Source of the DNA: Caballeronia pedi
GTDB lineage: Bacteria > Pseudomonadota > Gammaproteobacteria > Burkholderiales > Burkholderiaceae
Assembly: GCF_001544915.2 (NCBI RefSeq)
Contig: NZ_FCOE02000013.1
Span: 62,001-126,000 of the forward strand
Direction: 5' to 3'
Length of the DNA: 64,000 nt
Under the pieces are notes generated by a model. It made no database searches. It was given only the letters and a program-made list of their open reading frames with translations, and was not told the DNA's origin. The position numbers and the translations under genes were made by a program. This document shows, piece by piece, positions 8,413 to 17,702 of the stretch. Each line of letters opens with the position of its first letter. The stretch's first letter is position 1.

Positions 8413-8643
8413 ATGATCTTCTATCACCATGGTGCAGCCATCCAGCCCTCGGTCACCCGTGTCGGGCGAGCCTTTGCTGCCCGCGCGTCTATCCTCGAAG
8501 AAGACGGCGAAGCGACCTCCCTAGGGGATCTCGGATTGTTTGCGAGCAAAGACGGTGCGTACCGCTTCGCGATTCGCTGCGCGTTTGCATTTGTTGACGG
8601 TGAGACGCTTCCGCTCCCACCCTTCAAGATTACGCACCAGTAA
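8413..8643 (+). CDS. Small hypothetical protein
   Basis: A 76-residue protein (MIFYHHGAAIQPSVTRVG ... ETLPLPPFKITHQ). GGGGGACAGACAGG just upstream of the ATG gives a plausible ribosome binding site. Mostly beta by pattern. No family recognised. Confidence 0.5.
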   Translation: MIFYHHGAAIQPSVTRVGRAFAARASILEEDGEATSLGDLGLFASKDGAYRFAIRCAFAFVDGETLPLPPFKITHQ

Positions 8644-8663
8644 CCGCGTGACAGTTGCGTGAA

Positions 8664-8999
8664 TTAGCAGCGATTACGCAAGGCCCTACTTATTTCCGTC
8701 GTTGGGTTTTCGTTTGCCGCGGCGAAATCGTATTCATCAAACTCGAACATCGGAGCGCTTGAGTGCGAGCAACACCCAGGCTCCATCCGGTCTCTTGGTC
8801 GAGCACTACTCATGGTTGCGGAGTGTCGAAAACGCTTCTTCCAGAACCTCCGCGGCCTCAACATGAAGATATTCGCGCCCGCATCATCAAGCGGACCACC
8901 AGAAGGCATGCGGCGAGACTTGGCCGAATCACGAAGGACGTTGATCGCGGCGCGAAGGGCAAGTGCGGTGGCCAGTTGCGTCATGTTGTGCCCGTCCAC
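8664..8999 (-). pseudogene. Possible broken small gene
   Basis: The start (MTQLATALALRAAINVLRDS) reads as coding. After about residue 60 the frame loses coding character, while another frame reads PDGAWVLLALKRSDVRV to a stop. This suggests one frameshift in a gene of about 100 residues. The region to 9140 holds nothing else I can support. Weak evidence. Confidence 0.25.
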
Positions 9000-9139
9000 T
9001 TACTCCGTTCGATAATCACTGGCTCAGCAGATCTGGACAGCTTTCACTCGCATTCATGCGGCAAGCCGGTGCTCGTAGTACGGCCTATCGCGATCATCGA
9101 GGATGGCGTACATCGCATCCAAATTTGGCGCCTTCGGAT

Positions 9140-10012
9140 TCAGCCACGCCGGGATGTTTTCGGTTTTGATTGAATGATGCAACGATCATGGCCGGCGGCC
9201 TCGACCTCAGGCGGAGGCTCGTCCGTGATAGCTGCGAACGAGAGCAAATCCGGTTGGCCAGGCGCGCTCCAGTGCGACCAAAGACAAGCGACGTGCATCA
9301 ACTGACGGTTGCTCGGTCGAAACTCGAGGACGATGTTCTCGTCCCGCTCGTGCGTCTCAAGCAGCGTATTCTCGTACTTTGCTCGCTTGACGTTCTCGTA
9401 AAAAACGCCGACCAGCATCACGCCGTGCGATACGCCAAAGCACGGTTTCCAGAAGCCTTCGAGATTGTCGCGCCGGGCGTTGTAGGTGCCGGGGAAGCGC
9501 GCGTCGTAGTTCGCCGGCTTGCCAGCAATGCGGCACTGATAGCGCATCGGCTTCACGACATACTGTCCGTCCTCGACCACGAGCACGGGCGCGTAATGAC
9601 CGGGGAAAATCCGCGAGTCGCGGTCTTTCGGCGTCGCTCGACTCAGGTCCTCGAGCCTGCGTAGATTCGAGTCGATCTTGTCAGTCGCAATGCGACGACT
9701 TTCACTCGCTGCCTTCGTGATTTTCGTCTCCAAAGCGCGCTCAGCGTCGGCGAGACGCTTGCGCTGTTTGAAGAGATCCTGTTCGAGCGTGGCCGCCTGC
9801 TCAGCATTGAACCGATCGATGAATCGCTTGATCTGGCGCTCGTCGTCCGTCTGAGGTTCAAGGAACGCGTCTTCCATCGCCTTTGGAATCTTCACCTTGC
9901 TGCCTTCGGCGCGCTCCCAGAACAGGCGCGCGAACTCGCGGATGTCCATCTGCGCGCCGAACATCTTCACGTACTTGCGATAGTCCGCCTGAATTTGCGC
10001 CGAATAGCACAC
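9140..10012 (-). CDS. SRAP-domain protein (YedK/HMCES-like abasic-site crosslinker)
   Basis: A 290-residue protein. I chose the GTG at 10012 because it places Cys at position 2 (MCYSAQIQ), the invariant catalytic Cys of SRAP proteins that forms a thiazolidine crosslink with abasic sites in single-stranded DNA. YNARRDNLEGFW matches the conserved Asn-Ala-Arg region, and GHDRCII near the end resembles the active-site His strand. An insert with a coiled coil (KRLADAERALETKITKAA) makes it longer than YedK. It lies beside the imu mutagenesis cassette, which fits a role in damaged-DNA handling. Confidence 0.8.
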   Translation of the reverse strand: MCYSAQIQADYRKYVKMFGAQMDIREFARLFWERAEGSKVKIPKAMEDAFLEPQTDDERQIKRFIDRFNAEQAATLEQDLFKQRKRLADAERALETKITKAASESRRIATDKIDSNLRRLEDLSRATPKDRDSRIFPGHYAPVLVVEDGQYVVKPMRYQCRIAGKPANYDARFPGTYNARRDNLEGFWKPCFGVSHGVMLVGVFYENVKRAKYENTLLETHERDENIVLEFRPSNRQLMHVACLWSHWSAPGQPDLLSFAAITDEPPPEVEAAGHDRCIIQSKPKTSRRG

Positions 10013-10038
10013 GGCCGTCCCCTTCGAACTCGATCTGT

Positions 10039-10395
10039 TTAGGTTGCAGTGCCCGTAGCCTCGCGGCACAGTCTCATCATCTTCTGCACCACGGTGCTCG
10101 CATGGTTCAGCCCCATGTCGCCGGTAAAGAGCGCCTGCACGTCCGATTGGCGCACGGCGATGCCCGCTCCCTTCAGGTCGCGTCGAGCGATTTTGAAGGC
10201 CAATTGGCCGATGCGGATCCGCTCAAGCCAATGCATCGTGACGAGGTTGCGCTTGAGCCAGATGCGGCAACTCTCAACGACATGATCGACGCGCCATTCG
10301 TGCGTCAGCGCATAGGAGGCTGCAACCGTTGCCACGAGGAAGCACAGCAGATCGGCTCGTGCCCCTTCTAGTTCACCAATATCGGGTTTATTCAT
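10039..10395 (-). CDS. Hypothetical protein upstream of the SRAP gene
   Basis: A 118-residue protein with a hydrophobic helix near residues 15-30 (LLCFLVATVAASYALTHEW) and a basic middle (WLKRNLVTMHWLERIRI). It ends 26 nt before the SRAP start, so the two genes are probably cotranscribed. No family recognised. Confidence 0.55.
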   Translation of the reverse strand: MNKPDIGELEGARADLLCFLVATVAASYALTHEWRVDHVVESCRIWLKRNLVTMHWLERIRIGQLAFKIARRDLKGAGIAVRQSDVQALFTGDMGLNHASTVVQKMMRLCREATGTAT

Positions 10396-10569
10396 CTCGC
10401 TCCCTGCCTATTCTCAACGATCACCGTCTGACGCAGGTGCGGACAAAGTTCGCGACTTTCAACCGCGCGTGTCCGCGCCCTAGGCTTTACCACACAGTCC
10501 CGTTCCGACACAGGGACATCGCACCCCTCGTAATAATGCCGATCACGCACGGTGGAGTCGACCGGTCAG

Positions 10570-10588
10570 CAATTGAAATGTTCAATTG
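10570..10588. promoter_or_regulatory. Palindrome in the region divergent to imuA
   Basis: CAATTGAA-ATG-TTCAATTG is a perfect 8+3+8 inverted repeat between the SRAP operon and imuA. It could be an operator for the minus-strand operon. The surrounding 10396-10811 holds no gene I can support. Confidence 0.4.
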
Positions 10589-10811
10589 ACTTGATCTCTG
10601 CCGTCCGCCCATTTCTCGCCCGAGAAAATCGATTCACCCGCCTTGGCGCAGGCGACCGGGCCCCATCGATCGTCGCATCTCCGCGAGCCTCCCGCCGCTT
10701 GGAAATAAAGTCCACGGGCTCCGGCATCGAGGCTGCAGAACACGCGCATCCGATTTCGATTGCTCTGATCAAACAGGGGCACATCCTCCGAACGGTTTTT
10801 TTGAGATAGAA

Positions 10812-10831
10812 TACTGTATAAATATACAGTA
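10812..10831. promoter_or_regulatory. LexA box (SOS operator) of the imu operon
   Basis: TACTGTATAAATATACAGTA contains CTGT-N8-ACAG with an AT-rich centre, matching the LexA consensus of beta- and gammaproteobacteria in both half sites. It lies 22 bp before the imuA start, where LexA would block transcription until DNA damage. Confidence 0.9.
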
Positions 10832-10852
10832 TTTCGATCAACCGATTCCACC

Positions 10853-11566
10853 ATGTCCGCCCTGCCTCAACACATCGAGTCGATTCATCCCAGTTTGTGG
10901 AAGGCCGACAAACTGGCGCGCGCCTACGGCAAGACGATCGACACCGGCTACGCCGCCCTGTCGGCCGAACTGCCCGGTGGCGGCTGGCCGATCGGCGCAC
11001 TAGTGGAGTTGCTGGTCCAGCAACCCGGGATCGGAGAGATGAGGTTGCTCAAGCCCGCACTGGTGGCCGCAAGTCAGCGCCCGGTCGCGCTGCTGCAGGC
11101 GCCGCATGTACCGAACAGCGTGGCGTTCGCATACCTGGGCTTGCCGCTGGACAAACTCATGCTACTGCGGGCGCCGAAGACGGCGGATGCGCTCTGGTGC
11201 GCCGAGCGCGTGCTGAACGCCCGAAGTTGCGGTGCGCTGCTCTTCTGGCAGCAGCACATCCGATCTGAAGCCTTGAGGCGATTGCATCTGGCGGCCCAAG
11301 CAACAGAGACCCTACTGATTCTGGTTCGACCGCTCGCCGCCGCCCAGGATTCGTCGCCGGCAACTTTACGGCTGGGGGTGCGGCCCGCCGACGGCGGAAT
11401 CGTCGTCGATGTCATCAAGCGACGAGGTCCAACCCGAACCGACTCACTGTCCATCCACCTCCAACCGACTCCGATTCTGCTCAGCCCTCATGGCCGTGTT
11501 CGTCGCCATCTTCCTGCCCCGGCTTTCGCTGGAGGTCTTCCGTCCGAGATGGTCATCACCGACTGA
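10853..11566 (+). CDS. imuA: ImuA, RecA/SulA-like component of the mutasome
   Basis: A 237-residue protein with the ImuA pattern (HPSLWKADKLARAY, LPGGGWPIGALVELL, GIGEMRLLKPALVAA, and PVALLQAPHVPN). ImuA works with ImuB and DnaE2 in error-prone translesion synthesis. It has a RecA-like core without a proper Walker A motif. It is the first gene behind the LexA box. Its 3' end overlaps imuB by 77 nt, implying translational coupling. Confidence 0.9.
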   Translation: MSALPQHIESIHPSLWKADKLARAYGKTIDTGYAALSAELPGGGWPIGALVELLVQQPGIGEMRLLKPALVAASQRPVALLQAPHVPNSVAFAYLGLPLDKLMLLRAPKTADALWCAERVLNARSCGALLFWQQHIRSEALRRLHLAAQATETLLILVRPLAAAQDSSPATLRLGVRPADGGIVVDVIKRRGPTRTDSLSIHLQPTPILLSPHGRVRRHLPAPAFAGGLPSEMVITD

Positions 11567-12953
11567 ACACGGCTGTGTGGTGCTCGAGCGTGACAAGGTG
11601 ATCGTGCTCGATCAGGCAGCCAGAGATGCAGGGGTGATGGTAGGGATGAAGCGCGGTGGCGTCACGACACTGACGGCCGACGCATTGATGTATGACCGTA
11701 GCCCCGCGCGCGAGCTCGATGTGCAACGTGAAGTCGCTTTCGCGCTGCTGCGCTTCTCGCCTCAGGTCGCCGTGCGCGAAGAAGAAACCATCGTCGTCGA
11801 CGTGACGGCAAGTCTTCGACTCTTCGGCGGCATCGTGCACGTCTGTCGACAGATTCGGGAGACGGTTAAAGCCATCGGCGTCACCGCCCGCATGAGCGTC
11901 GCGCCTACGGGTCAAGGCGCGTGGCTGCTCGCCAAACGCGGTCGCCGGCGCGTGCTCAAGATGACATCGCTCGAACGCTTTCTCGGCGAGTTGCCCTTCA
12001 TGGTCGTCCCCGAGGTCCGGTCCTTCGGCGACTGGTTTAACGGCCTCGGTTGCCGAGTGCTCAACGATATTCGACGCCTGCCGCGTGCAGGTCTCAAAAA
12101 GAGGTGTGGCGTGGATTTACTGGATTCTCTTGACCGCGCCTACGGCCTGTCGCCCGAGCTTTACGAATGGCTTGAGCTACCGCCCTCCTTCAGCGCGCGC
12201 ACCGAGCTGCCCGATCGCGTCGAGCACGCCGAGGCCATTCTGTTTTCCGCACGGCGACTGATCGTGCAGCTGTGTGGCTGGTTGAGCGCGCAGCAGCTCG
12301 CGCTCACGCAGGCGACCATCACGCTCGAGCACGAGCGCGGCCGCCAGGCCATCGAGCCGACGGTCATCGAGATTGCACTCGCGGAACCCACATGGCACGA
12401 GGAACACCTTGTTCGCCTGCTCAAGGAGCGGCTCGGGCGCGTCGAACTCGAAGCGGCCGTCATTGCGCTCCGACTCACGGCATCGAAAGTACAGCCCGCT
12501 GAGCCGCCTAGCGACTCGCTCTTTCCGGACCCGGGTGGTTCCGCGCAAGATCACAACCTCCTCCTCGAACTGCTGGTTGCTCGCTTGGGTGCGGAGAATG
12601 TGCTGCGGCCAGCGCCGACATCGGATCATCGACCCGAGCAGGCGAATCAATGGGTTCCGGTCCAGGATACGGCCAAAGCGTGCACAGCCCCGGCCGAATT
12701 GCCCCGTCCGACATGGATGCTTGACGCGCCCGTGCGACTGATGATCAAGAATCACCGACCGTTCTACGGATCCCCGCTCAAGCTGGTTTCGACGGGCGAG
12801 CGGATCGAAGCGGGCTGGCACGACGGAGCGCTGGTCACGCGCGACTACTATGTCGCGGAAGCCACCGATAAAAGCTGTTACTGGATCTACCGCGAACGAC
12901 CGAGCGTGACGACCGAGGAAGTCCGCTGGTTCCTCCACGGTCTGTTCGGATAG
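11490..12953 (+). CDS. imuB: ImuB, non-catalytic Y-family polymerase-like protein
   Basis: A 487-residue protein starting MAVFVAIFLPRLSLEVF. The Y-family palm is present (VLDQAARDAGVMVGMKR; VVDVTASLRLFGG), but the acidic catalytic residues are missing at the N-terminal strand and in the usual SxDE motif, as in known ImuB proteins, which bridge DnaE2, ImuA and the beta clamp. The frame is open further upstream to 11409; I chose 11490 because conserved sequence begins there. It is 12 nt upstream of dnaE2. Confidence 0.9.
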   Translation: MAVFVAIFLPRLSLEVFRPRWSSPTEHGCVVLERDKVIVLDQAARDAGVMVGMKRGGVTTLTADALMYDRSPARELDVQREVAFALLRFSPQVAVREEETIVVDVTASLRLFGGIVHVCRQIRETVKAIGVTARMSVAPTGQGAWLLAKRGRRRVLKMTSLERFLGELPFMVVPEVRSFGDWFNGLGCRVLNDIRRLPRAGLKKRCGVDLLDSLDRAYGLSPELYEWLELPPSFSARTELPDRVEHAEAILFSARRLIVQLCGWLSAQQLALTQATITLEHERGRQAIEPTVIEIALAEPTWHEEHLVRLLKERLGRVELEAAVIALRLTASKVQPAEPPSDSLFPDPGGSAQDHNLLLELLVARLGAENVLRPAPTSDHRPEQANQWVPVQDTAKACTAPAELPRPTWMLDAPVRLMIKNHRPFYGSPLKLVSTGERIEAGWHDGALVTRDYYVAEATDKSCYWIYRERPSVTTEEVRWFLHGLFG

Positions 12954-12964
12954 TCGGTGTTGCC

Positions 12965-15900
12965 GTGGATCTTTTCTCGTCGGCCTTGCCCAATTATGCT
13001 GAGCTTTTCGCGTTCACGAATTTTTCGTTCTTGCACGGTGCGTCGCACGGCGAAGAGCTCGTGCTGCGCGCGTCCCAACTCGGCTACTCAGGCCTGGCGA
13101 TCACGGACGAGTGCTCGCTCGCAGGTGTCGTTCGTGCTCACGTCCAGGCCAAGGAAGAAAAGCTGCCGCTGATCATCGGTTCCTACTTCCGTCTCGTTCA
13201 TGCGGACAAAAGCTCGGCGTTCGGACTGATCCTGCTCGCTCAAAACCGCAATGGGTACGGCAACCTGTCCGAACTGATCACGCTCGGACGCATGCGTGCC
13301 GCGAAGGGCACCTACCTGCTCACGCCGCACGACCTGTCGAAGCCCGAGAAAGGGCACGCGCATCTACGCGGCATGCCGGATTGCCTGGCGATCCTGGTGC
13401 CGGACTTTCCTGCGAAGGAAGATGCGCTGTCCGCGCAGGTCGAATGGCTCAACGAGACGTTTCCCGCTCGTGCATGGGTGGGCCTGATTCTGCATCAACG
13501 CGCGATGGATGACATTCATCGCGGCAGCGTCGAATACATCGCCGAACAGCACCGCGTGCCCGTGGTCGCACTCGGCAATGTGGTGATGCATGTGCGCTCG
13601 CGAAAGCCCCTGCAGGACACGATGACCGCGATCCGCATCGGCAAGCCGGTGGCCGAGTGTGGATACGAGCTCGCGCCCAATGCCGAGCAGCACCTTCGTT
13701 CTCGCCTGCGCCTCGCCAATCTGTACCCTGCACACGCGCTCGCCCAGACGCTCAACATCCTCGAGCGCTGCACATTCTCGTTGGACGAACTGCGCTACGA
13801 ATATCCCGACGAGCTCGTGCCGGACGGTTTCACCCATGAAGCGTATCTGCGGCAGGAGACCTACATCGGCGCGCATAAGCGCTTTCCAGCCGGCGTTCCG
13901 CATGAGGTTCAGCAACAGATCGAGCATGAGCTACAGCTCATCCGCGAGATGCGCTATGAAGCGTACTTCCTCACGGTCTATGACATCGTGCGCTTCGCGC
14001 GAAACCAGCACATCCTGTGTCAAGGCCGTGGGTCCGCGGCCAATAGCGCGGTCTGCTACTGCCTGGGCGTCACCGAAGTCGATCCGTCGCGTGGCAACAT
14101 GTTGTTCGAGCGCTTCATCAGCAAGGAGCGCGGCGAGCCGCCCGACATCGATGTCGACTTCGAGCATCAGCGGCGGGAGGAGGTCATTCAGTACATTTAT
14201 CGCAAGTACGGCCGCGACCGCGCGGCGATTGCGGCTGCTGTCTCGACCTATCGCCCTCGCGGGGCGCTGCGCGAAACAGGCAAGGCGCTCGGCATCGATC
14301 CGCAGATCGTCGACAAAGTCGCCAAGTCACACCAATGGTTCGATCACTCGCAGGATCTGCTACGTCGTTTCGAAGAGACCGGACTCGATCCGACGAATCC
14401 GCTCATCACCATGTGGGCGAAACTGGCGGCGGAAATTCTGAATTTTCCACGGCACCTGTCGCAGCACTCGGGCGGCTTCGTCATCAGCCGAGGCAAGCTC
14501 ACCCGGCTCGTACCCGTCGAGAATGCCGCGATGGCGGATCGAAGCGCGATCCAGTGGGACAAGGACGACCTCGAAGCCCTCGGACTTCTCAAAATCGACG
14601 TGCTCGCGCTCGGCATGCTCTCGGCGATCCGCCGCACGCTGGACATCGTCTCCGAGCAGCGCGGTGAGCGCTTCGAGATGCAGGACATCCCGTCGGAAGA
14701 TCCCGCAACCTACGAGATGATTTCCCAAGCCGATACGGTGGGTGTGTTTCAGATCGAGTCGCGCGCACAGATGAGCATGTTGCCGCGCATGCAACCGCGA
14801 ACGTTCTACGACCTCGTCATCGAAGTCGCCATCGTGCGTCCTGGTCCGATTCAGGGCGGCGCTGTTCATCCCTATCTGCGGCGACGCCAGAAGATCGAAC
14901 CCGTGACCTATCCGAGTGCGGAATTGGAAACGGCGCTCGGTCGTACGCTCGGCGTGCCGATTTTTCAGGAGCAGGTGATGCAGGTGGCGATCCTGGCTGC
15001 GGGCTTCACACCGGGCGAGGCAGACCAACTGCGCCGCGCGATGGCCGCGTGGAAACGCAAGGGTGGCCTGCAGCAATATTACGATCGCATCGTCAACGGC
15101 ATGCGCGAGCGCGGCTATGAACTTGCATTTGCCGAAGCCATCTTCGAGCAGATAAAGGGCTTCGGCGAATACGGCTTTCCGGAAAGTCATGCGGCCAGCT
15201 TCGCGCTGCTGGTCTATGCGAGCAGTTGGCTCAAGTGCCACGAACCCGCCGCCTTCCTTGCTGCCATGCTGAATTCGCAGCCGATGGGCTTTTACTCGCC
15301 CTCGCAGCTTGTGCAAGACGCAAAGCGTCATGGCGTCGAAGTCGTACCGATCGACGTCACGATCAGCGGTTGGGACTCGGTGCTTGAGCAACGCACCGAT
15401 CGTGCAGAGCCCGTTGTGCGTCTCGGACTGTCGTTGCTCAAGGGCATGCGTGACGGCGCTGCAGAGCGCATCGAGAACGCGCGCGCCGTAAAGCCCTTCG
15501 TGAGCGTCAGTGATCTGGCACGCCGAGCGCAGCTCGATCGGCACGATCTGCAGGTGTTGGCGGCGTCGAACGCGTTACAGTCGCTTGCCGGCAATCGACG
15601 TGAAGCGCTTTGGCAGTCGGTTGCAGCCGTGCCTGATCGTGACATCCTCGCCGACAGCCGGGTCGACGACGAGACGCCCGAACTCGGCGCGCCGTCTGAG
15701 GCTGAAGACATCGTCAGCGACTACAACGCCGCAGGGTTGACCTTGGGGCGCCATCCTCTTTCACTCTTGCGCCCGACACTGCTCGAACAACGACTCATGC
15801 CCGCTTCTACGCTTCGGAGTTATCGAAACGGCCGACTTGCACGCGGCTGTGGGCTAGTCACAGTGAGGCAGAGGCCGGGCACAGCCAAGGGCGTGATGTT

Positions 15901-16114
15901 CGTGACGCTAGAGGACGAGACAGGCAACGTCAATGTGATCATCTGGCCGTCGCTCCTTGAGAAGCAACGGAAGGAAGCGTTGGGTGCCGCGCTCCTTGCC
16001 GTGTACGGCACGTGGCAATGCGAAGGCGAGGTCCGCCACCTCGTCGCTCAGCGGCTCGTCGACATGTCACATCTTCTGGGCGGACTCACGACCGTCAGCC
16101 GGAATTTCTGCTGA
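12965..16114 (+). CDS. dnaE2: DnaE2 (ImuC), error-prone C-family DNA polymerase
   Basis: A 1049-residue protein of usual DnaE2 length, from a GTG start. The N-terminal PHP domain (FTNFSFLHGASHGEEL) is followed by the polymerase palm with the catalytic Asp pair in PPDIDVDFEH near residue 393, then GRGSAANSAVCYCLGV, QHSGGFVIS and FPESHAASFALLVYASSW. A C-terminal OB fold ends in RHLVAQRLVDMSHLLG. It is the catalytic polymerase of the SOS-induced ImuA-ImuB-DnaE2 mutasome. No obvious damage. Confidence 0.95.
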   Translation: MDLFSSALPNYAELFAFTNFSFLHGASHGEELVLRASQLGYSGLAITDECSLAGVVRAHVQAKEEKLPLIIGSYFRLVHADKSSAFGLILLAQNRNGYGNLSELITLGRMRAAKGTYLLTPHDLSKPEKGHAHLRGMPDCLAILVPDFPAKEDALSAQVEWLNETFPARAWVGLILHQRAMDDIHRGSVEYIAEQHRVPVVALGNVVMHVRSRKPLQDTMTAIRIGKPVAECGYELAPNAEQHLRSRLRLANLYPAHALAQTLNILERCTFSLDELRYEYPDELVPDGFTHEAYLRQETYIGAHKRFPAGVPHEVQQQIEHELQLIREMRYEAYFLTVYDIVRFARNQHILCQGRGSAANSAVCYCLGVTEVDPSRGNMLFERFISKERGEPPDIDVDFEHQRREEVIQYIYRKYGRDRAAIAAAVSTYRPRGALRETGKALGIDPQIVDKVAKSHQWFDHSQDLLRRFEETGLDPTNPLITMWAKLAAEILNFPRHLSQHSGGFVISRGKLTRLVPVENAAMADRSAIQWDKDDLEALGLLKIDVLALGMLSAIRRTLDIVSEQRGERFEMQDIPSEDPATYEMISQADTVGVFQIESRAQMSMLPRMQPRTFYDLVIEVAIVRPGPIQGGAVHPYLRRRQKIEPVTYPSAELETALGRTLGVPIFQEQVMQVAILAAGFTPGEADQLRRAMAAWKRKGGLQQYYDRIVNGMRERGYELAFAEAIFEQIKGFGEYGFPESHAASFALLVYASSWLKCHEPAAFLAAMLNSQPMGFYSPSQLVQDAKRHGVEVVPIDVTISGWDSVLEQRTDRAEPVVRLGLSLLKGMRDGAAERIENARAVKPFVSVSDLARRAQLDRHDLQVLAASNALQSLAGNRREALWQSVAAVPDRDILADSRVDDETPELGAPSEAEDIVSDYNAAGLTLGRHPLSLLRPTLLEQRLMPASTLRSYRNGRLARGCGLVTVRQRPGTAKGVMFVTLEDETGNVNVIIWPSLLEKQRKEALGAALLAVYGTWQCEGEVRHLVAQRLVDMSHLLGGLTTVSRNFC

Positions 16115-16181
16115 ATCAGGCGTCGAGGAAACCCTTCACAACGTATGAAGACGATCACGCTGAGAGACCGAGATCAACTCT

Positions 16182-16697
16182 CTATTCCGCGGAACGCTGC
16201 GCCAAAACTTTGGACTCGCTGGACGCAGTCTTCCGAGGCTTCTTCGGACGCGCTGGAGCTGGCGACGCCGCGTTACCCTCACCGACCTCACTCACTTTCT
16301 TGACAGTTTTCGGTTTCTTCGCAGCGCTCTTGGGTTCATCGACGGCTCCGGCCGCCTTATTGGCAACTCTATCGCGAGCTTTCGTTCCGGCATTCTCGCT
16401 GGACTTCTTGCTGGCTTTAGCCTTGCCGTTACCGGCCAGCTCAGCGGTATTCTTCGCGGCCTTCCCTGCGACGCTCTTGCCCGTCTTCGACGTCTTCTGG
16501 TCCTTTGCGACCACGGCAACATCGGGCTCTGAGGACACATCCAGCGATGGCTGGATGCTTTCCGCCTGAAGCTGCGCGATGGCCTCGCGCCAGTAGTGGT
16601 CGTCGCGGCCGTGCGCGCCGCCTTCGGCTTCCCACAAGAGATAGGCGCGTGTTCGAATATGCTCTTCGGCTAAGGCAAGGTTGGACGTGGGTAGCAT
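16182..16697 (-). CDS. DUF2934 protein with Lys/Ala-rich tail
   Basis: A 171-residue protein. The N-terminus (EEHIRTRAYLLWEAEGGAHG, then HYWREAIAQL) is the DUF2934 motif. The C-terminal two thirds are low-complexity Lys/Ala/Ser sequence (KKPKTVKKVSE) like a nucleic-acid-binding tail, comparable to the tail of the H-NS-like protein. Function unknown. Confidence 0.75.
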   Translation of the reverse strand: MLPTSNLALAEEHIRTRAYLLWEAEGGAHGRDDHYWREAIAQLQAESIQPSLDVSSEPDVAVVAKDQKTSKTGKSVAGKAAKNTAELAGNGKAKASKKSSENAGTKARDRVANKAAGAVDEPKSAAKKPKTVKKVSEVGEGNAASPAPARPKKPRKTASSESKVLAQRSAE

Positions 16698-17018
16698 TCC
16701 GACTCCGAGGACAAAATTATCAGCGCGACCTTAACAGGTTGCCTCCTGGCGCTCAACTCGCGATATTCCGAATGACGCTGTTAGCGGCTCGGTCTGCGGT
16801 AGGCGCTCCGATGTCGGATGAGGCCGTGCCTTTCTTTGCGTTTGTCCAGAAGAATAGCCAAATTGTGGTCCACATCGGCGTAGTCTGGATTGATGGCAAC
16901 GTATCGCACGTAGCCTTGCTTGGCCTCGTTGTGCGGCGGTCGTTGCCGCCAGCGAGAAGCCCATGAAAAGACTGGGCTGGTACGTGCCTTGCACAACGCT
17001 TTGATCCACGGAGGCCCT
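16698..17018. other. Intergenic stretch with possible gene remnant
   Basis: One minus-strand frame contains KQGYVRYVAINPDYADVDHN, which reads as coding, but it has no start or ribosome binding site. It may be a remnant. Nothing else is supported here. Confidence 0.25.
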
Positions 17019-17681
17019 ATGCCACACGCTGCAATCTTCGATATCGACGGGACACTAATTGACTCGGTCGATCTCCACGCGCTCGCCTGGCATGAGGCTT
17101 TCGCTCATTTCGGACATGAAGTCAGCTTCGAACAGGCGCGCAGTCAAATCGGTAAGGGCGGAGATAAACTGATGCCGGTCTTTCTGTCTGACGCCCAGCT
17201 GCGGGACCATGGCAAACAGCTCGAATCCTGGAGGGGAACGCATTTCAAGGCAAATTACCTGTCGATGGTGCGACCTTTCGCAGCGGTGCCCGAACTTCTT
17301 AAAAAACTGCGCGAGGCCGGGGTGAAACTTGCCGTCGCCTCATCAGCGAAGAAGGATGAACTCGAGGTGTATCTCAAGATCGCTGCCATCGCTGATTTAC
17401 TCGACGTGACGGTCTCCTCGGAGGACGTCGAGCAATCGAAACCTGCACCGGATGTGTTCAAGGTCGCCCTGCAAAAGCTCGAAGTGTCGCCCGACGGCGC
17501 GATCGTGATTGGCGATTCACCCTACGACGCGCAAGCGGCGTCGAAGACGGGCTTGCACACGATCGGCCTTCTTTCTGGAGCGTTTCCCGAACAGTCACTG
17601 CGAGACGCCGGCTGCGTTGCAGTTTATCCCGGGCCCGCCGGTCTGCTTGCGAATCTCGCCCGTTCGCCGTTATTAGTTTGA
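17019..17681 (+). CDS. HAD-superfamily hydrolase, phosphoglycolate-phosphatase-like
   Basis: A 220-residue protein with all HAD motifs: FDIDGTLIDS (nucleophile and acid Asp), VASSAKKDEL (motif II Ser), SKPAPDVFKVAL (motif III Lys) and IVIGDSPYDAQAA (motif IV Asp pair). The helical cap between the first motifs (HALAWHEAF) marks subclass I, like phosphoglycolate phosphatase or beta-phosphoglucomutase. The substrate cannot be told. Start chosen at the ATG that begins the conserved strand, after GGAGG. Confidence 0.85.
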   Translation: MPHAAIFDIDGTLIDSVDLHALAWHEAFAHFGHEVSFEQARSQIGKGGDKLMPVFLSDAQLRDHGKQLESWRGTHFKANYLSMVRPFAAVPELLKKLREAGVKLAVASSAKKDELEVYLKIAAIADLLDVTVSSEDVEQSKPAPDVFKVALQKLEVSPDGAIVIGDSPYDAQAASKTGLHTIGLLSGAFPEQSLRDAGCVAVYPGPAGLLANLARSPLLV

Positions 17682-17702
17682 TCGTTCTGGCTGAGTTAAA
17701 TC

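Noticed and set aside
12177..15711. Long minus-strand frames opposite imuB and dnaE2
   Set aside because: Antisense shadows of GC-rich coding sequence; no conserved motifs.
16731..17027. Minus-strand frames upstream of the HAD gene
   Set aside because: Only a short stretch (KQGYVRYVAINPDYADVDHN) reads as coding, without start or ribosome binding site; treated as a possible remnant.
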